Numbered from the stretch's first letter, positions 26,104 to 35,871 are shown. The stretch is DNA of 64,000 bases from Granulicatella elegans (GCF_020735385.1 NZ_CP085953.1:1674001-1738000); one strand, 5' to 3'. Translations and numbers: made by a program. The notes: a model not told the origin generated them from the letters alone.

Positions 26104-27033
26104 CTAGTTTTCGAAAGCAACTGTTAATGGTGGTACAACTTGTTTTTTACGAGATACAACACCTGGTAAAATCAATAAACCATTTTCATACTCAGTATTA
26201 AATGCTTTAGCAACAGTATCTAACGCTTCCCCTACCACTAATCCAGTAGATACACTTGTTAAAATATTAGTTACTACTAATAAGAAAGTATCGTAACCAT
26301 GAGTTGCATTTGCTTCTTTCATGCTAAATTCTAATGCTTCTCTACGAGATAATAATTCTTGTTCATCCACAACATTCACTTGTGCAATACGCATATTGTA
26401 AGAACCCATTGGGAATGATTTAGCATCTAAATCAATTAATTCTGCTTCAGATTTAGTAGATAAATTTGTACCTGCTTTTAACATTTCTAATCCATAAGAG
26501 TTTACATCAATTTCAGCAATACGAGCTAATTCAGTTGCTGCTTCAATATCTTGTTGTGTACATGTTGGTGATTTGAATAATAATGTGTCAGAAACAATAG
26601 CTGAAACCATTAATCCTGCAATTTCTTTTGGAATTTCGATTCCGTATTCTTTATACATTTTAAATAAAATCGTATTTGTACATCCTACTGGTTCACAACG
26701 ATAGAATAGAGGATTTGCCGTTTGGAAATTCGCAATACGGTGATGATCCACAACATATTGTACTTCAACTTTTTCAACATCACTAGCACTTTGTTGAACT
26801 TCGTTATGGTCTACTAATGCTACACAATTTGTTTCTTCACTTAATGAAGTGACAACACGAGGAGCTGTTCTATTAAAATAATTTAATGCATATTGAGTTT
26901 CCTCATTAGGCTCACCTAGTGCAACTGCTTCTGCATCTTCTCCTAATTGTTTTAATAAATAAGCATACGAAATAGCTGATGTAATCGCATCTGTATCTGG
27001 ATTTTGGTGTCCAAAAACTAATAATTTACTCAT
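26104..27033 (-). CDS. ppaC: Manganese-dependent inorganic pyrophosphatase (family II)
   Basis: Hydrolyses pyrophosphate, pulling biosynthetic reactions forward. The 309-residue DHH/DHHA2 protein shows the metal-binding motifs VFGHQNPDTDAITSAISYA (His and two Asp), VALVDHNE, and the DHH motif YVVDHHRIANFQ. The C-terminal substrate residues lie in GLLILPGVVSRKKQVVPPL (SRKKQ). The length is standard. It appears to be transcribed alone, with a short gap to pflA upstream. Confidence 0.96.
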   Translation of the reverse strand: MSKLLVFGHQNPDTDAITSAISYAYLLKQLGEDAEAVALGEPNEETQYALNYFNRTAPRVVTSLSEETNCVALVDHNEVQQSASDVEKVEVQYVVDHHRIANFQTANPLFYRCEPVGCTNTILFKMYKEYGIEIPKEIAGLMVSAIVSDTLLFKSPTCTQQDIEAATELARIAEIDVNSYGLEMLKAGTNLSTKSEAELIDLDAKSFPMGSYNMRIAQVNVVDEQELLSRREALEFSMKEANATHGYDTFLLVVTNILTSVSTGLVVGEALDTVAKAFNTEYENGLLILPGVVSRKKQVVPPLTVAFEN

Positions 27034-27098
27034 CTTTTATCCTCACTTTTATAATTTTTATACTGATTATTTTACCACACAATATTTAGAAAACCAAT

Positions 27099-27860
27099 CT
27101 AAACATCTAAATATCCTTTGTATTCTTGCGTTCTTAAAATACGATTCGCATTTGCAACACGTTCTTTTGTTGGTGGTTCAATATGTTCTAATTTGTATGG
27201 AATCCCTAAGTTTTTCCATTTATAAACGCCTAAACGATGATATGGTAAAACTTCGAATTTTAATACATTTTTCAATCCTGCTACAAAATCACTTAATCTT
27301 TGTAAATATTCATCATAATCTGAGCGTTCAGGAACTAGTACGTGACGAATCCAAACTGGTTGACCTTTTTCTGATAAATATTCTGCTAATTGTAAAATAT
27401 TTTTATTAGTCCAAGCAGTTAATTTCTTATGTTGTTCATCATCAATATGTTTAATATCTAATAAAATTAAATCTGTATATTCTAATAATTCTTCGAATTT
27501 ACTAAAGAATGGTTCATCATACGTAAATGGCATTCCGCAACTATCTAATGTAGTGTGAATTCCCATTGCTTTACAACGTTTGAAGAAATCAATTAGAAAA
27601 TCAACTTGTAGTAAAGGTTCTCCTCCACTCACTGTTACGCCACCTTTTTTCCCCCAAAAGGCACGATAACGTAATGCTTCCTCTAATAATTCTTGACTTG
27701 TAATTTTTTGTCCCGCTCCAATATTCCAAGTATCTGGATTATGGCAAAACTCACATCTCATTCGGCAGCCTTGCATAAATGTTACAAACCGAATGCCAGG
27801 TCCATCAACTGACCCAAAACTCTCTGTAGAATGAATATATCCAACAACTGGTTCACTCAT
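27099..27860 (-). CDS. pflA: Pyruvate formate-lyase activating enzyme
   Basis: A radical-SAM enzyme that installs the glycyl radical on pyruvate formate-lyase under anaerobic conditions. The 253-residue protein has the cluster motif FMQGCRMRCEFCHNPDTW (CxxxCxxC), the SAM-binding VTVSGGEPLLQ and DLILLDIKHID segments, and an early GSVDGPGIRFVTF. No pflB is adjacent; the substrate must be encoded elsewhere. Presence of this gene implies a mixed-acid fermentation branch in a facultative anaerobe. Confidence 0.95.
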   Translation of the reverse strand: MSEPVVGYIHSTESFGSVDGPGIRFVTFMQGCRMRCEFCHNPDTWNIGAGQKITSQELLEEALRYRAFWGKKGGVTVSGGEPLLQVDFLIDFFKRCKAMGIHTTLDSCGMPFTYDEPFFSKFEELLEYTDLILLDIKHIDDEQHKKLTAWTNKNILQLAEYLSEKGQPVWIRHVLVPERSDYDEYLQRLSDFVAGLKNVLKFEVLPYHRLGVYKWKNLGIPYKLEHIEPPTKERVANANRILRTQEYKGYLDV

Positions 27861-28008
27861 TCATAATCCCTCCATTTTTTCGATTCTCTTTTAACATGAT
27901 TTGTTACCATTATAACACATTTTTCATAAAAACGGTTAGAGGCTTGTTTCGTCAACTACATTTTTCAGTGCGTAATGTTTCAAAGTAATTTCTAATTCAG
28001 TATCTAAA

Positions 28009-28752
28009 CTAGAAATTAGTATAAAATTCTTCTATTTTCAAAAAGACGTTCAATAATTTTTCTTGTATGATTTCTACTTTATTTTTATCAAGTTTATTTT
28101 CAAATAAATATATAGAATAAGGTATTTCAATTTGAATTGCTTCTACATTCGGTTGTTTGGATAATTCATGAATAATATTTCCACCTTTAAATGGTGTATC
28201 TACTTGAATAGAAAGTTTTTCTTTTTCAAAACAACTTACAATAAATTCCAACGATTTTTTTGAAATGGTTGCTTCATTCCTAGTACTAATAATAATTTTT
28301 TCTGTTTTAAAATATTTATCATCATAGCTATGTAAATCTAGTAAACAAATTTTTGTAAAATTTTGTTCTTTTAAGGATATTTGTTCCAATATTGCATCGT
28401 AATAAGGGGTATAAAATTCCTTTAGCCATTGTTGCTGGATTGCTTTAGAAGGATATTGTTTAAATAATGGATTTCCAACTTCATCATATTTTGGAATGAT
28501 TGATCGTGTGGAAGTTTTAGAAGTATATTTTGATCGATTCACATCTACGATATATCTCGTAAGTTTCGAAGAAATACTTGTAAATGGAAAGTCTTTAATG
28601 AATGTATCCATTTCCCAATCAGTATGAATTCGTTTTGCTTTTGGATTTATTCGTACTTGAATTTCTTCAGGAATTTTTAATCCAGAATGAGGAATAGACA
28701 ATAAAATAGGAGAAGCATGATTTACTTGTTTTACAGTGATATATGAATTCAT
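28009..28752 (-). CDS. N-formylglutamate amidohydrolase-like protein
   Basis: 247 residues matching the FGase/HutG-type zinc-hydrolase fold. The start HASPILLSIPHSGLKIPEEIQ carries the metal-binding His of the 'PHSG' motif. IHTDWEMDTFIKDFPF and YIVDVNRSKYTSK (Asp-x-Asn-Arg) follow, then LLDLHSYDDKY, with QIEIPYSIYL near the end. No histidine-degradation genes are nearby, so N-formylglutamate need not be the substrate. It is divergent from the small-ORF pair and stands alone. The gene ends in a weak hairpin without a clear T-run. Confidence 0.72.
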   Translation of the reverse strand: MNSYITVKQVNHASPILLSIPHSGLKIPEEIQVRINPKAKRIHTDWEMDTFIKDFPFTSISSKLTRYIVDVNRSKYTSKTSTRSIIPKYDEVGNPLFKQYPSKAIQQQWLKEFYTPYYDAILEQISLKEQNFTKICLLDLHSYDDKYFKTEKIIISTRNEATISKKSLEFIVSCFEKEKLSIQVDTPFKGGNIIHELSKQPNVEAIQIEIPYSIYLFENKLDKNKVEIIQEKLLNVFLKIEEFYTNF

Positions 28753-28821
28753 GAAATCCTCCTAGTAATACTGAGATTATTAAGTAAATTTAGTATACTT
28801 TATTTTAGAGAGGTGAATCAA

Positions 28822-29037
28822 ATGAGTCAACGTGAAATTGATGAAATGTATTCTTATTTATTAGAATTTACAGCTGATGTATTATATTGTGCAGCTCCAT
28901 ATAGTGAAGATAGAAAAGGATTAGCTGCCATTACTTATAATCCAGAGTTTAAACAAAATTTTCTTTTATCGTATCGTAATGAACAAGATACTGTTGAAAT
29001 GCCTGAAGAAACAAGACAAATAACTACAGAAGTTTGA
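28822..29037 (+). CDS. Small protein of unknown function
   Basis: Not recognised. A 71-residue acidic protein beginning MSQREIDEMYSYLLEFTADV and containing DVLYCAAPYSEDRKGLAAITYNPEFKQNF, with an unstructured Glu/Thr-rich tail. It has no membrane segment or signal peptide. The start is the ATG eight bases after AGAGG; a GTG three codons upstream overlaps that site. The stop is followed at once by another ATG (TGA ATG). Its codon use resembles the neighbours. It could be a remnant of a mobile element near the tRNA gene, but nothing in the sequence proves that. Confidence 0.6.
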   Translation: MSQREIDEMYSYLLEFTADVLYCAAPYSEDRKGLAAITYNPEFKQNFLLSYRNEQDTVEMPEETRQITTEV

Positions 29038-29139
29038 ATGACTTTTGGTGAAGTGATTGATTATGCCTTAAATCAATTACAAGAGTTCCGACTAAAGTAT
29101 TATCCAAAGCAACAAATGAAACGGTCTCTAAGATTATAA
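29038..29139 (+). CDS. Tiny ORF coupled to the preceding small gene
   Basis: A 33-residue ORF (MTFGEVIDYALNQLQEFRLK...) starts at the base after the preceding stop codon and is basic at its C-terminus. There is no independent ribosome-binding site, so it would depend on coupling. Not recognised; it may be the truncated start of a longer lost gene, or not translated at all. Confidence 0.35.
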   Translation: MTFGEVIDYALNQLQEFRLKYYPKQQMKRSLRL

Positions 29140-29175
29140 TAGATTTTGGAAAGCAAATTTTATTCATTCCAAGTA

Positions 29176-29204
29176 TTGACAGTTATTAGACATATTGCTA
29201 TAAT
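29176..29204 (+). promoter_or_regulatory. Consensus promoter of tRNA-Arg
   Basis: TTGACA (29176-29181), 17 bases, TATAAT (29199-29204): a perfect sigma-A consensus 12 bases before the tRNA. Confidence 0.92.
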
Positions 29205-29216
29205 AACTCTTGTACT

Positions 29217-29290
29217 GTTCTAGTAGCTCAGCAGGATAGAGCATTCGCCTTCTAAGCGAACGGTCGGGGGTTCGAATCCCTCCTAGAACG
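29217..29290 (+). tRNA. tRNA-Arg (anticodon UCU)
   Basis: Acceptor stem GTTCTAG/CTAGAAC, D-arm with TAGCTCAGCAGGATAGAGCA, anticodon stem TTCGC/GCGAA around loop CTTCTAA (anticodon TCT, reading AGA/AGG), and T-arm GGGGGTTCGAATCCCTC. Discriminator G; CCA is not encoded. It is a single tRNA gene with its own consensus promoter and terminator. Confidence 0.97.
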
Positions 29291-29298
29291 TAAGCAAG

Positions 29299-29326
29299 GA
29301 ACGTTGATATTTCAACGTTCTTTTTT
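29299..29326 (+). terminator. Terminator of tRNA-Arg
   Basis: GAACGTTGA and TCAACGTTC form a 9-bp perfect stem around a 4-base loop, followed by six T. Confidence 0.92.
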
Positions 29327-29352
29327 GTTTTATGATAAAACTTTTACAGTTC

Positions 29353-29382
29353 AAAAAGAGACGACTCGAGTCGTCTCTTTTT
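29353..29382. terminator. Terminator of polC
   Basis: A near-continuous palindrome: AAAAAGAGACGACT and AGTCGTCTCTTTTT around a 2-base centre, directly after the polC stop on the minus strand and opposing the tRNA unit. Confidence 0.9.
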
Positions 29383-29385
29383 CGA

Positions 29386-32300
29386 CTAAAAATCAAACAA
29401 GGATAATTGATTTTCATCTGGTAAGTCCTCTAATACTTTATTCTCAGTCATATAATCAATTAAAGTTTTAGAAACTTTCCCACGTGTTGCTAAATCTTTT
29501 TTAGAAATAAATGGTTGTTCTTGTCTTGCTTCAACAATTTTGTTGGCTACGTTTAACCCTAATCCTGGAATTGATCTAAATGGAGCAATTAAACTATCTC
29601 CTTCAATGACAAAATTCACTGCATCAGATTTTTCAATATCAACCATTTTAAAATTAAATCCACGTTCACACATTTCATTCGCTAGTTCAAGTACGGTTAA
29701 TAAGTTTACTTCCTTCGCACTTGCATCATTTCCTTTGTCACGAATTTCCTTCATTCTTTGCTTAATCATTTCTTTTCCTTGTGACATTGCCACAATATCA
29801 AAGTCTTGAGCACGAACTGAGAAATAAGCACAATAATATAATAAAGGTTTATGAACTTTAAACCATGCTACACGTAAAGCCATTAATACATAGGCTGCCG
29901 CATGGGCTTTCGGGAACATATACTTAATCTTCAAGCAAGATTCAATGTACCATTCTGGAACATTATTTTCTCGCATCATGGCTTGATAGTCTTCTGGTAT
30001 TCCCTTTCCTTTACGTACGCCTTCCATAATTTTGAAAGCAGCACCGTTTTCGACACCTTTATGAATTAAGTACACCATAATATCATCACGACATCCAATT
30101 ACTTCCGAAAGTGGAATGCCATGTAGTCGAATTAATTCTTCGGCATTTCCAAGATATACGTCTGTTCCGTGAGATAGTCCTGAAATTTGTAGTAACTCTG
30201 TAAATGTACTTGGTTTTGTTTGTTCTAACATTCCACGTACAAATTTTGTACCAAACTCAGGAATTCCGAGTGTACCCGTATTAGAATCAATTTGTTCTGG
30301 CGTAACGCCTAACACTTCTGTTCCACCAAAGATTTTCATCACTTCTGGATCATCAGGTGGAATATCCTTCGGTTCAATTCCTGATAAATCTTGTAGCATT
30401 CTAATCACAGTCGGATCATCGTGTCCAAGTATGTCGAGTTTTAACACATTATCATGGATGGAGTGGAAATCAAAGTGTGTCGTTTTCCACTCTGCATTTT
30501 GGTCATCAGCTGGAAATTGGATTGGAGTAAAATCGTAAACATCCATATAATCTGGAATTACAATAATTCCCCCTGGGTGTTGTCCGGTACTTCTTTTTAC
30601 TCCTGTACATCCTTTTGCTAAACGATCAATTTCCGCTTGTCTAAATTCTAATCCTAAATCTCGTTCATATCCTTTTACATATCCGAAGGCTGTTTTATCT
30701 GCTACAGTACCAATGGTTCCTGCACGATATACATAATCTTCTCCGAATAACACTTTCGTATAGTTATGCGCTTGTGGTTGATATTCCCCTGAGAAGTTTA
30801 AATCGATATCGGGTACTTTATCCCCGTAGAACCCTAAGAACGTTTCAAATGGAATATCGTGTCCATCTTTTGCAAGACGTGTTCCACAGTTTGGACAATT
30901 TTTTTCTGGTAAATCAAATCCTGAACCAACAGAACCATCATCAAAAAATTCTGAATAACAACAGTTTGGACAACGATAGTGAGGTGCTAATGGATTTACT
31001 TCGGTAATTCCCGTTAATGTTGCTACTAAAGAAGAACCAACAGATCCACGGGAACCTACTAAATACCCATCTTCATTACTCTTATGCACTAATTTTTGAG
31101 AAATTAAGTAAATAACCGAGAATCCATTTCCAATAATACTCTTTAATTCTTTATCGATACGTTTCTCAACGATTTCTGGTAATTCTTCTCCATACCATTC
31201 ATGAGCTTTATCATAACTTAATTTTGTAATTTCATCTTCGGCCCCTTCAATTTTAGGCGTATATAAGTCATCTTTAATTGGAATAATCACTTCTAGCTGA
31301 TCATTAACCCAATGAGTATTTGTCACAACGACTTCAAAAGCTTTTTTTTCTCCTAAAAAGGCGAATTCATCTAGCATTTCATTCGTCGTTCTAAAGTGAA
31401 CATCTGGATAATTCAATTTTTGTCCATTATTCACAGATGTTAGTAAGATTTCTCGATAGATTTTATCCTCAGGATTTAAGTAGTGAACATTCCCTGTTGC
31501 AACAACTGGAATATCCAATTCTTCTCCTAATTTCACGAGATTTTTAATAATTTCTTCTAGATGGTGTTCATTTCGAATTAATTCTTTATCAATTAATGGG
31601 CGATAGACTGCTTTTGGCATAATTTCAATATAATCATAAAATTGAGCCTTTTCTTTTGCCTCTTCATAGCCTTTTTGCATCATTGCTTCAAAGACTTCCC
31701 CTTCGCTACATCCAGACCCAATTAAAAATGAATCTCTATTTTCAATTAACATACTACGTAAAATTCGAGGAACTCTATAAAAATATTGTACATTTGAAGC
31801 TGAAACTACTTTAAAGAGTTCTTTCAATCCTGCTTGATGTTTTGCAAAAATCGTTGCATGGAACGGACGACCATTTTTGAACACTTCTTCTGGATGTAAG
31901 TTCGTATTCAATTGGTCATGATAAATGAGTCCATGATCATTGGCTGCTTCTTTTAAGAAAATATGACATAAATGTCCAGTTGTTTCTGAGTCATATACCG
32001 CACGGTGATGTTGTTCTAAGGCAACATTATAACGTTTTGCTAATGTATTTAATCGGTGAGATTTTAATTGTGGATGTAATAATCTGGATAACTCTAATGT
32101 ATCAATAACCGGTTGAGTTGTTTTTTCCAAGCCCTCTTTTTCATATCCAGTATTTAAGAATCCCATATCGAAACTGGCATTATGCGCTACTAAAATAGTA
32201 TCTTTTGTAAATTCTGAAAATTCCTTCAACACTTGTGCTTGTGATTTAGAGCCACGAACCATATCATCTGTAATACCTGTTAATTGAATCGTTGTCGCAG

Positions 32301-33711
32301 ATAATGGATGTCCTGGGTCAATAAATTCTTCAAACTTATCGATAACATTTCCTTTATGCATTTTAACGGCTGCTAATTCAATAATGGAATCATAAATAGC
32401 TGATAAACCAGTTGTTTCCACGTCAAATACGACATAAGTCGCATCTTCTAATAAAATATGTTGTGGATTATAGGCAACATTCACTTGGTCATCGACAATA
32501 TTTCCTTCTAATCCATATAAAATTTTAATATTATTTCCTTTTCCTGCTCCATGAGCTTCTGGATACGATTGTAAGTTTGCATGGTCTGTAATGGCTACAG
32601 CAGGATGTCCCCATTTAGCTGCTTGTTTCACTAAATCACTAGCAGAATTCGTTGCATCCATGACCGACATATTGGTATGTAAATGCAATTCAATTCGTTT
32701 TTGGTCTTCTGGAGCGCGATCGATTCGACCAATATGATCGACTTTCTTCATATCTCGAATAATCATGTTTAATTCTTGAGAAAATTTATTATTCTCAATA
32801 TTTCCGTACGCTTTGACCCATGTTCCTTTTTTCAAGTCTGCTAAACGTTCTTCATCTTCAGCTGTTGAGGGAAATAAAGTCGCCCCAATCGATGAAGTGT
32901 AGTCCGTCATTTTAATATTCGCAAAGGACTTTCCACTTGCTTTTCTTGTACGAATTTCAATATCAAAAATTTGCGCTTCGACTAATACATTTCGCTCTTC
33001 TTCATAAATATCTGCAATATCTTTTGTTTCTAAATTACTACGAATTGCTTTTCCATATAAAATGGATGAATCTGTATCGACTGCAGCAAGTTTAGACGCT
33101 GCTGTTTCTTGATTTTCCTTTTGTTGAACAGCTTTTTCTTGATATACTTGTTCAATCGTTTCATGTTTGATCCGTAACTCTTCTTCTAATTGACTACCTA
33201 ATTCGTCATTGACAATAATTTCAACGCCCAATTTTGGAAATCCAAAATTCTCAAAATATTGTTGAATTTTTTTGATGTAATTTTCATTGACATGAGATTT
33301 GGTAATTTCATTTGGGCAATGAAATTGTATTTTTTTCTGATTCCAAATAGGGATTTGTCCAGAAAGTAATTGTACAACTAACGGTGATTCTTGTTCTAAT
33401 TGAAAGAGAACCATTTCCCAATACGCTTGAATTTGTTTTTGGGTAATTGCAGATTCTTCTCTCGTATTCACCATTAATCTCACTTGAGCAATTTTTTCAT
33501 AAGTCTGTTTTAATTGTTCATAGAAACGTTTGAATTTTTCGTACTGAATGACTTGATTTGTCTCAATATGAAAACACCATTCAGGAATACTTTTTGTAAT
33601 ATCAATTTTTGTTAATAAGGCTTGATCAAAATCTGGTTGTAAAAACTCTTCATTGTCTAGCTGCAATTGATTCATTAACGTTAAAAATAATTGTTGTTGA
33701 TGTTCTGACAC
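29386..33711 (-). CDS. polC: DNA polymerase III PolC (Gram-positive type)
   Basis: The main replicative polymerase with built-in proofreading. The 1441-residue protein shows an N-terminal region, an OB domain (about 240-320), and a PHP domain split by the exonuclease (LHLHTNMSVMDATNSASDLV before it). The DnaQ-like exonuclease is at about 425-590 (YVVFDVETTGLSAIYDS, LVAHNASFDMGF, HRAVYDSETT). A zinc finger follows (CPNCCYSEF...CPNCGTRL), then the palm with PDIDLNFSGEYQ and the helix-hairpin-helix toward the end. The length is typical. It follows rseP by about 90 bases; proS, often between them in relatives, is absent here. Confidence 0.97.
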   Translation of the reverse strand: MSEHQQQLFLTLMNQLQLDNEEFLQPDFDQALLTKIDITKSIPEWCFHIETNQVIQYEKFKRFYEQLKQTYEKIAQVRLMVNTREESAITQKQIQAYWEMVLFQLEQESPLVVQLLSGQIPIWNQKKIQFHCPNEITKSHVNENYIKKIQQYFENFGFPKLGVEIIVNDELGSQLEEELRIKHETIEQVYQEKAVQQKENQETAASKLAAVDTDSSILYGKAIRSNLETKDIADIYEEERNVLVEAQIFDIEIRTRKASGKSFANIKMTDYTSSIGATLFPSTAEDEERLADLKKGTWVKAYGNIENNKFSQELNMIIRDMKKVDHIGRIDRAPEDQKRIELHLHTNMSVMDATNSASDLVKQAAKWGHPAVAITDHANLQSYPEAHGAGKGNNIKILYGLEGNIVDDQVNVAYNPQHILLEDATYVVFDVETTGLSAIYDSIIELAAVKMHKGNVIDKFEEFIDPGHPLSATTIQLTGITDDMVRGSKSQAQVLKEFSEFTKDTILVAHNASFDMGFLNTGYEKEGLEKTTQPVIDTLELSRLLHPQLKSHRLNTLAKRYNVALEQHHRAVYDSETTGHLCHIFLKEAANDHGLIYHDQLNTNLHPEEVFKNGRPFHATIFAKHQAGLKELFKVVSASNVQYFYRVPRILRSMLIENRDSFLIGSGCSEGEVFEAMMQKGYEEAKEKAQFYDYIEIMPKAVYRPLIDKELIRNEHHLEEIIKNLVKLGEELDIPVVATGNVHYLNPEDKIYREILLTSVNNGQKLNYPDVHFRTTNEMLDEFAFLGEKKAFEVVVTNTHWVNDQLEVIIPIKDDLYTPKIEGAEDEITKLSYDKAHEWYGEELPEIVEKRIDKELKSIIGNGFSVIYLISQKLVHKSNEDGYLVGSRGSVGSSLVATLTGITEVNPLAPHYRCPNCCYSEFFDDGSVGSGFDLPEKNCPNCGTRLAKDGHDIPFETFLGFYGDKVPDIDLNFSGEYQPQAHNYTKVLFGEDYVYRAGTIGTVADKTAFGYVKGYERDLGLEFRQAEIDRLAKGCTGVKRSTGQHPGGIIVIPDYMDVYDFTPIQFPADDQNAEWKTTHFDFHSIHDNVLKLDILGHDDPTVIRMLQDLSGIEPKDIPPDDPEVMKIFGGTEVLGVTPEQIDSNTGTLGIPEFGTKFVRGMLEQTKPSTFTELLQISGLSHGTDVYLGNAEELIRLHGIPLSEVIGCRDDIMVYLIHKGVENGAAFKIMEGVRKGKGIPEDYQAMMRENNVPEWYIESCLKIKYMFPKAHAAAYVLMALRVAWFKVHKPLLYYCAYFSVRAQDFDIVAMSQGKEMIKQRMKEIRDKGNDASAKEVNLLTVLELANEMCERGFNFKMVDIEKSDAVNFVIEGDSLIAPFRSIPGLGLNVANKIVEARQEQPFISKKDLATRGKVSKTLIDYMTENKVLEDLPDENQLSLFDF

Positions 33712-33798
33712 TTGATCACTCCTCTCTAAAACTGAAAAAATAAGTGTGGTTTTCTATTCTGTTATTATAGAAAACCATCACTTACCTCCTGTTACTTG

Positions 33799-35061
33799 TT
33801 AAAATAATTTACTAATATCATTCCATGTCACTAAAATCATTAAAATGATTAAGAATACTGCCCCAGCAATTGTAATATACGATTCTTTTTCAGGGCTTAA
33901 TGGTTTCTTACGAATCCCTTCAATTACATTAAGAACTAATTTTCCACCATCTAATGCAGGGATAGGTAATAAATTCATCATTCCTAAATTTGCACTAATT
34001 AATCCTAAGAAATTCAAAATAGAAATAAATCCACTTTGAGCCACTTGGGAAGTTACTGAGAAAATGGCTACTGGACCACCTAATTGATTAATCGAAAATC
34101 CTTTTGTAAAGAAGGATGCAATCGTTAAGAATACTGAACTGATCACAAACCAAGTTTGAGTAAATCCATACAGTACTTTAGACAATACATCTGTTTTCTT
34201 CGCCGATTCAATTCCTAAAACCCCAACTTTAGATCCATTTGATAAGTCATACGCTTTAGGCGTTACTACAATCGTTTGTTGAGTTCCATTTCGTTCAATG
34301 ACAAGTTTTGTTTCAAGATCAGCTCGTGGGGAAATTTGTTTACTAATATCTCCCCATTTTTGTACTGGTTGTCCTTCAATTTCAATAATTTTATCTCCAA
34401 CTTGTAAACCAGCTGTTTGAGCAGCAGATTCACTTGCAAAGTTTCCAACTACTGCTTCCTGAGAAGGAACTCCTCCTGCTAGAAATGCCACGATTATAAA
34501 TGTAATAATCGATAAAATAAAATTATTCATCGGACCCGCAAAATTTGTTAACATACGGTTTTTTAAGCTGGCTGAATTAAACTGACGTTCAATTGGAGCA
34601 ACGACAACTTCTGTTCCATCTTCTTCTATAATGGTTGCTTTTTTAGAAACCTTTAATATATCTAATTCTTCTTTTTGAGGTTTATATCCTCTTACTTCCA
34701 TCTTTTCTTGTAAATCACAAGATTCAATTTGGAAAGGAATTCCTTGTTCTAATCCAGTTGATGGATCAAATGAAATTTGCTGAACCATTCCATCTTCCAA
34801 ACGAAGTGTCACCATCATACCCGGCTTAATATTTTGATCATCTTCCTCATGACCTGCCATACGAACATATCCACCAACGGGTAATAATCGTAATGTATAA
34901 ACTGTTTCACCCTTACGCACTTGGAATACTTTTGGTCCCATTCCAACGGCAAATTCCTTTACTAAAATACCTGCACGTTTTGCAAAATAAAAGTGTCCAA
35001 ATTCATGAATGATCACAATAACACCAAATACAAATAAAAATGCAATAATTGTTTTAATCAT
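33799..35061 (-). CDS. rseP: RIP metalloprotease RseP (site-2 protease, Eep-like)
   Basis: An intramembrane zinc protease that cuts anti-sigma factors, signal-peptide remnants and pheromone precursors. The 420-residue protein has the N-terminal active site VIIHEFGHFYFAKRAG within a membrane helix, one PDZ domain (about 205-280, SAAQTAGLQVGDKIIEIEGQPV), and the second catalytic motif MNLLPIPALDGGKL. The insert of about 90 residues before the PDZ domain is as in Enterococcus Eep. It is part of the uppS-cdsA-rseP operon, nine bases after cdsA. Confidence 0.95.
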   Translation of the reverse strand: MIKTIIAFLFVFGVIVIIHEFGHFYFAKRAGILVKEFAVGMGPKVFQVRKGETVYTLRLLPVGGYVRMAGHEEDDQNIKPGMMVTLRLEDGMVQQISFDPSTGLEQGIPFQIESCDLQEKMEVRGYKPQKEELDILKVSKKATIIEEDGTEVVVAPIERQFNSASLKNRMLTNFAGPMNNFILSIITFIIVAFLAGGVPSQEAVVGNFASESAAQTAGLQVGDKIIEIEGQPVQKWGDISKQISPRADLETKLVIERNGTQQTIVVTPKAYDLSNGSKVGVLGIESAKKTDVLSKVLYGFTQTWFVISSVFLTIASFFTKGFSINQLGGPVAIFSVTSQVAQSGFISILNFLGLISANLGMMNLLPIPALDGGKLVLNVIEGIRKKPLSPEKESYITIAGAVFLIILMILVTWNDISKLF

Positions 35062-35070
35062 ATGTCCTCC

Positions 35071-35871
35071 TTAATGAGTACCAAAAAATTTCAATACAAT
35101 TTGAAACATGAACATTGCAAAAAATGTTGAATCAAATCGGTCTAATACTCCTCCATGACCTGGAAAAATCTTTCCAGAATCTTTTACATTAAATCTACGT
35201 TTATAAGCAGATTCCACCAAATCTCCTAATTGCCCAAATACAGATAAGGCAATCATTAAAATGGTCATTTCGATAAAATGAAATCCTAATGGATTAAATA
35301 ATTTTAAAGCGATAGTTCCTAAGCCTATAGCTCCAATCACTCCACCAATAGAACCTTCAATTGTTTTATTCGGACTAATCGCTGGAGCTAATTTATGTTT
35401 ACCAAAAGCTCTTCCTGTAAAATAAGCAAACGTATCTGTACCCCAAATAATACAGAAAACAAAGACTACCATTCCAAAACCATATTCTCTAACAAATAAA
35501 ATTCCGGAAAATCCTCCACCAACATATAAAGCTATCAGTGATAAGAAACTGACATCTTCAATGGAAAGAATCTCACTTTTATATACCGTTAACGACATTA
35601 ACAACATGACGCATAAGAAGAAAATATAAAAGAAATCTACTCCTACTGGCAATTCAATTATGGGTGCTCTTGCAAAAATAATCGATAGTGTAGCAATAAT
35701 CGTTAAAAATCCTTCAAAAGAAAAAATCGATAATTTCTTCATTTGGAAAAATTCAAAAACCGCAACAAATGCTAAAAATGCAATAACTGCTTTTAATAAA
35801 TGCCCACCAATGATTAAAATAGGAACAAACAACATCAAGGCAACTATGGCAGTGATAATACGTGTCTTCAT
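35071..35871 (-). CDS. cdsA: Phosphatidate cytidylyltransferase
   Basis: Makes CDP-diacylglycerol for phospholipid synthesis in the membrane. The 266-residue polytopic protein has about seven to eight helices and the family signature near the C-terminus: GQLGDLVESAYKRRFNVKDSGKIFPGHGGVLDRFDS. Upstream is GRAFGKHKLAPAISPNKTIEGSIGG. The length is normal. It overlaps uppS by four bases, so translation is coupled. Confidence 0.96.
   Translation of the reverse strand: MKTRIITAIVALMLFVPILIIGGHLLKAVIAFLAFVAVFEFFQMKKLSIFSFEGFLTIIATLSIIFARAPIIELPVGVDFFYIFFLCVMLLMSLTVYKSEILSIEDVSFLSLIALYVGGGFSGILFVREYGFGMVVFVFCIIWGTDTFAYFTGRAFGKHKLAPAISPNKTIEGSIGGVIGAIGLGTIALKLFNPLGFHFIEMTILMIALSVFGQLGDLVESAYKRRFNVKDSGKIFPGHGGVLDRFDSTFFAMFMFQIVLKFFGTH

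Noticed and set aside
27987-28017. Inverted repeat AATTTCTA/TAGAAATT at the end of the amidohydrolase-like gene
   Set aside because: It overlaps the stop codon, is AT-only and has no T-run, so it is not a convincing terminator.
29217-29290. Integrated element using the tRNA-Arg gene as attachment site
   Set aside because: Downstream sequence is only the tRNA terminator followed by polC; no integrase and no repeated tRNA 3' end are visible.
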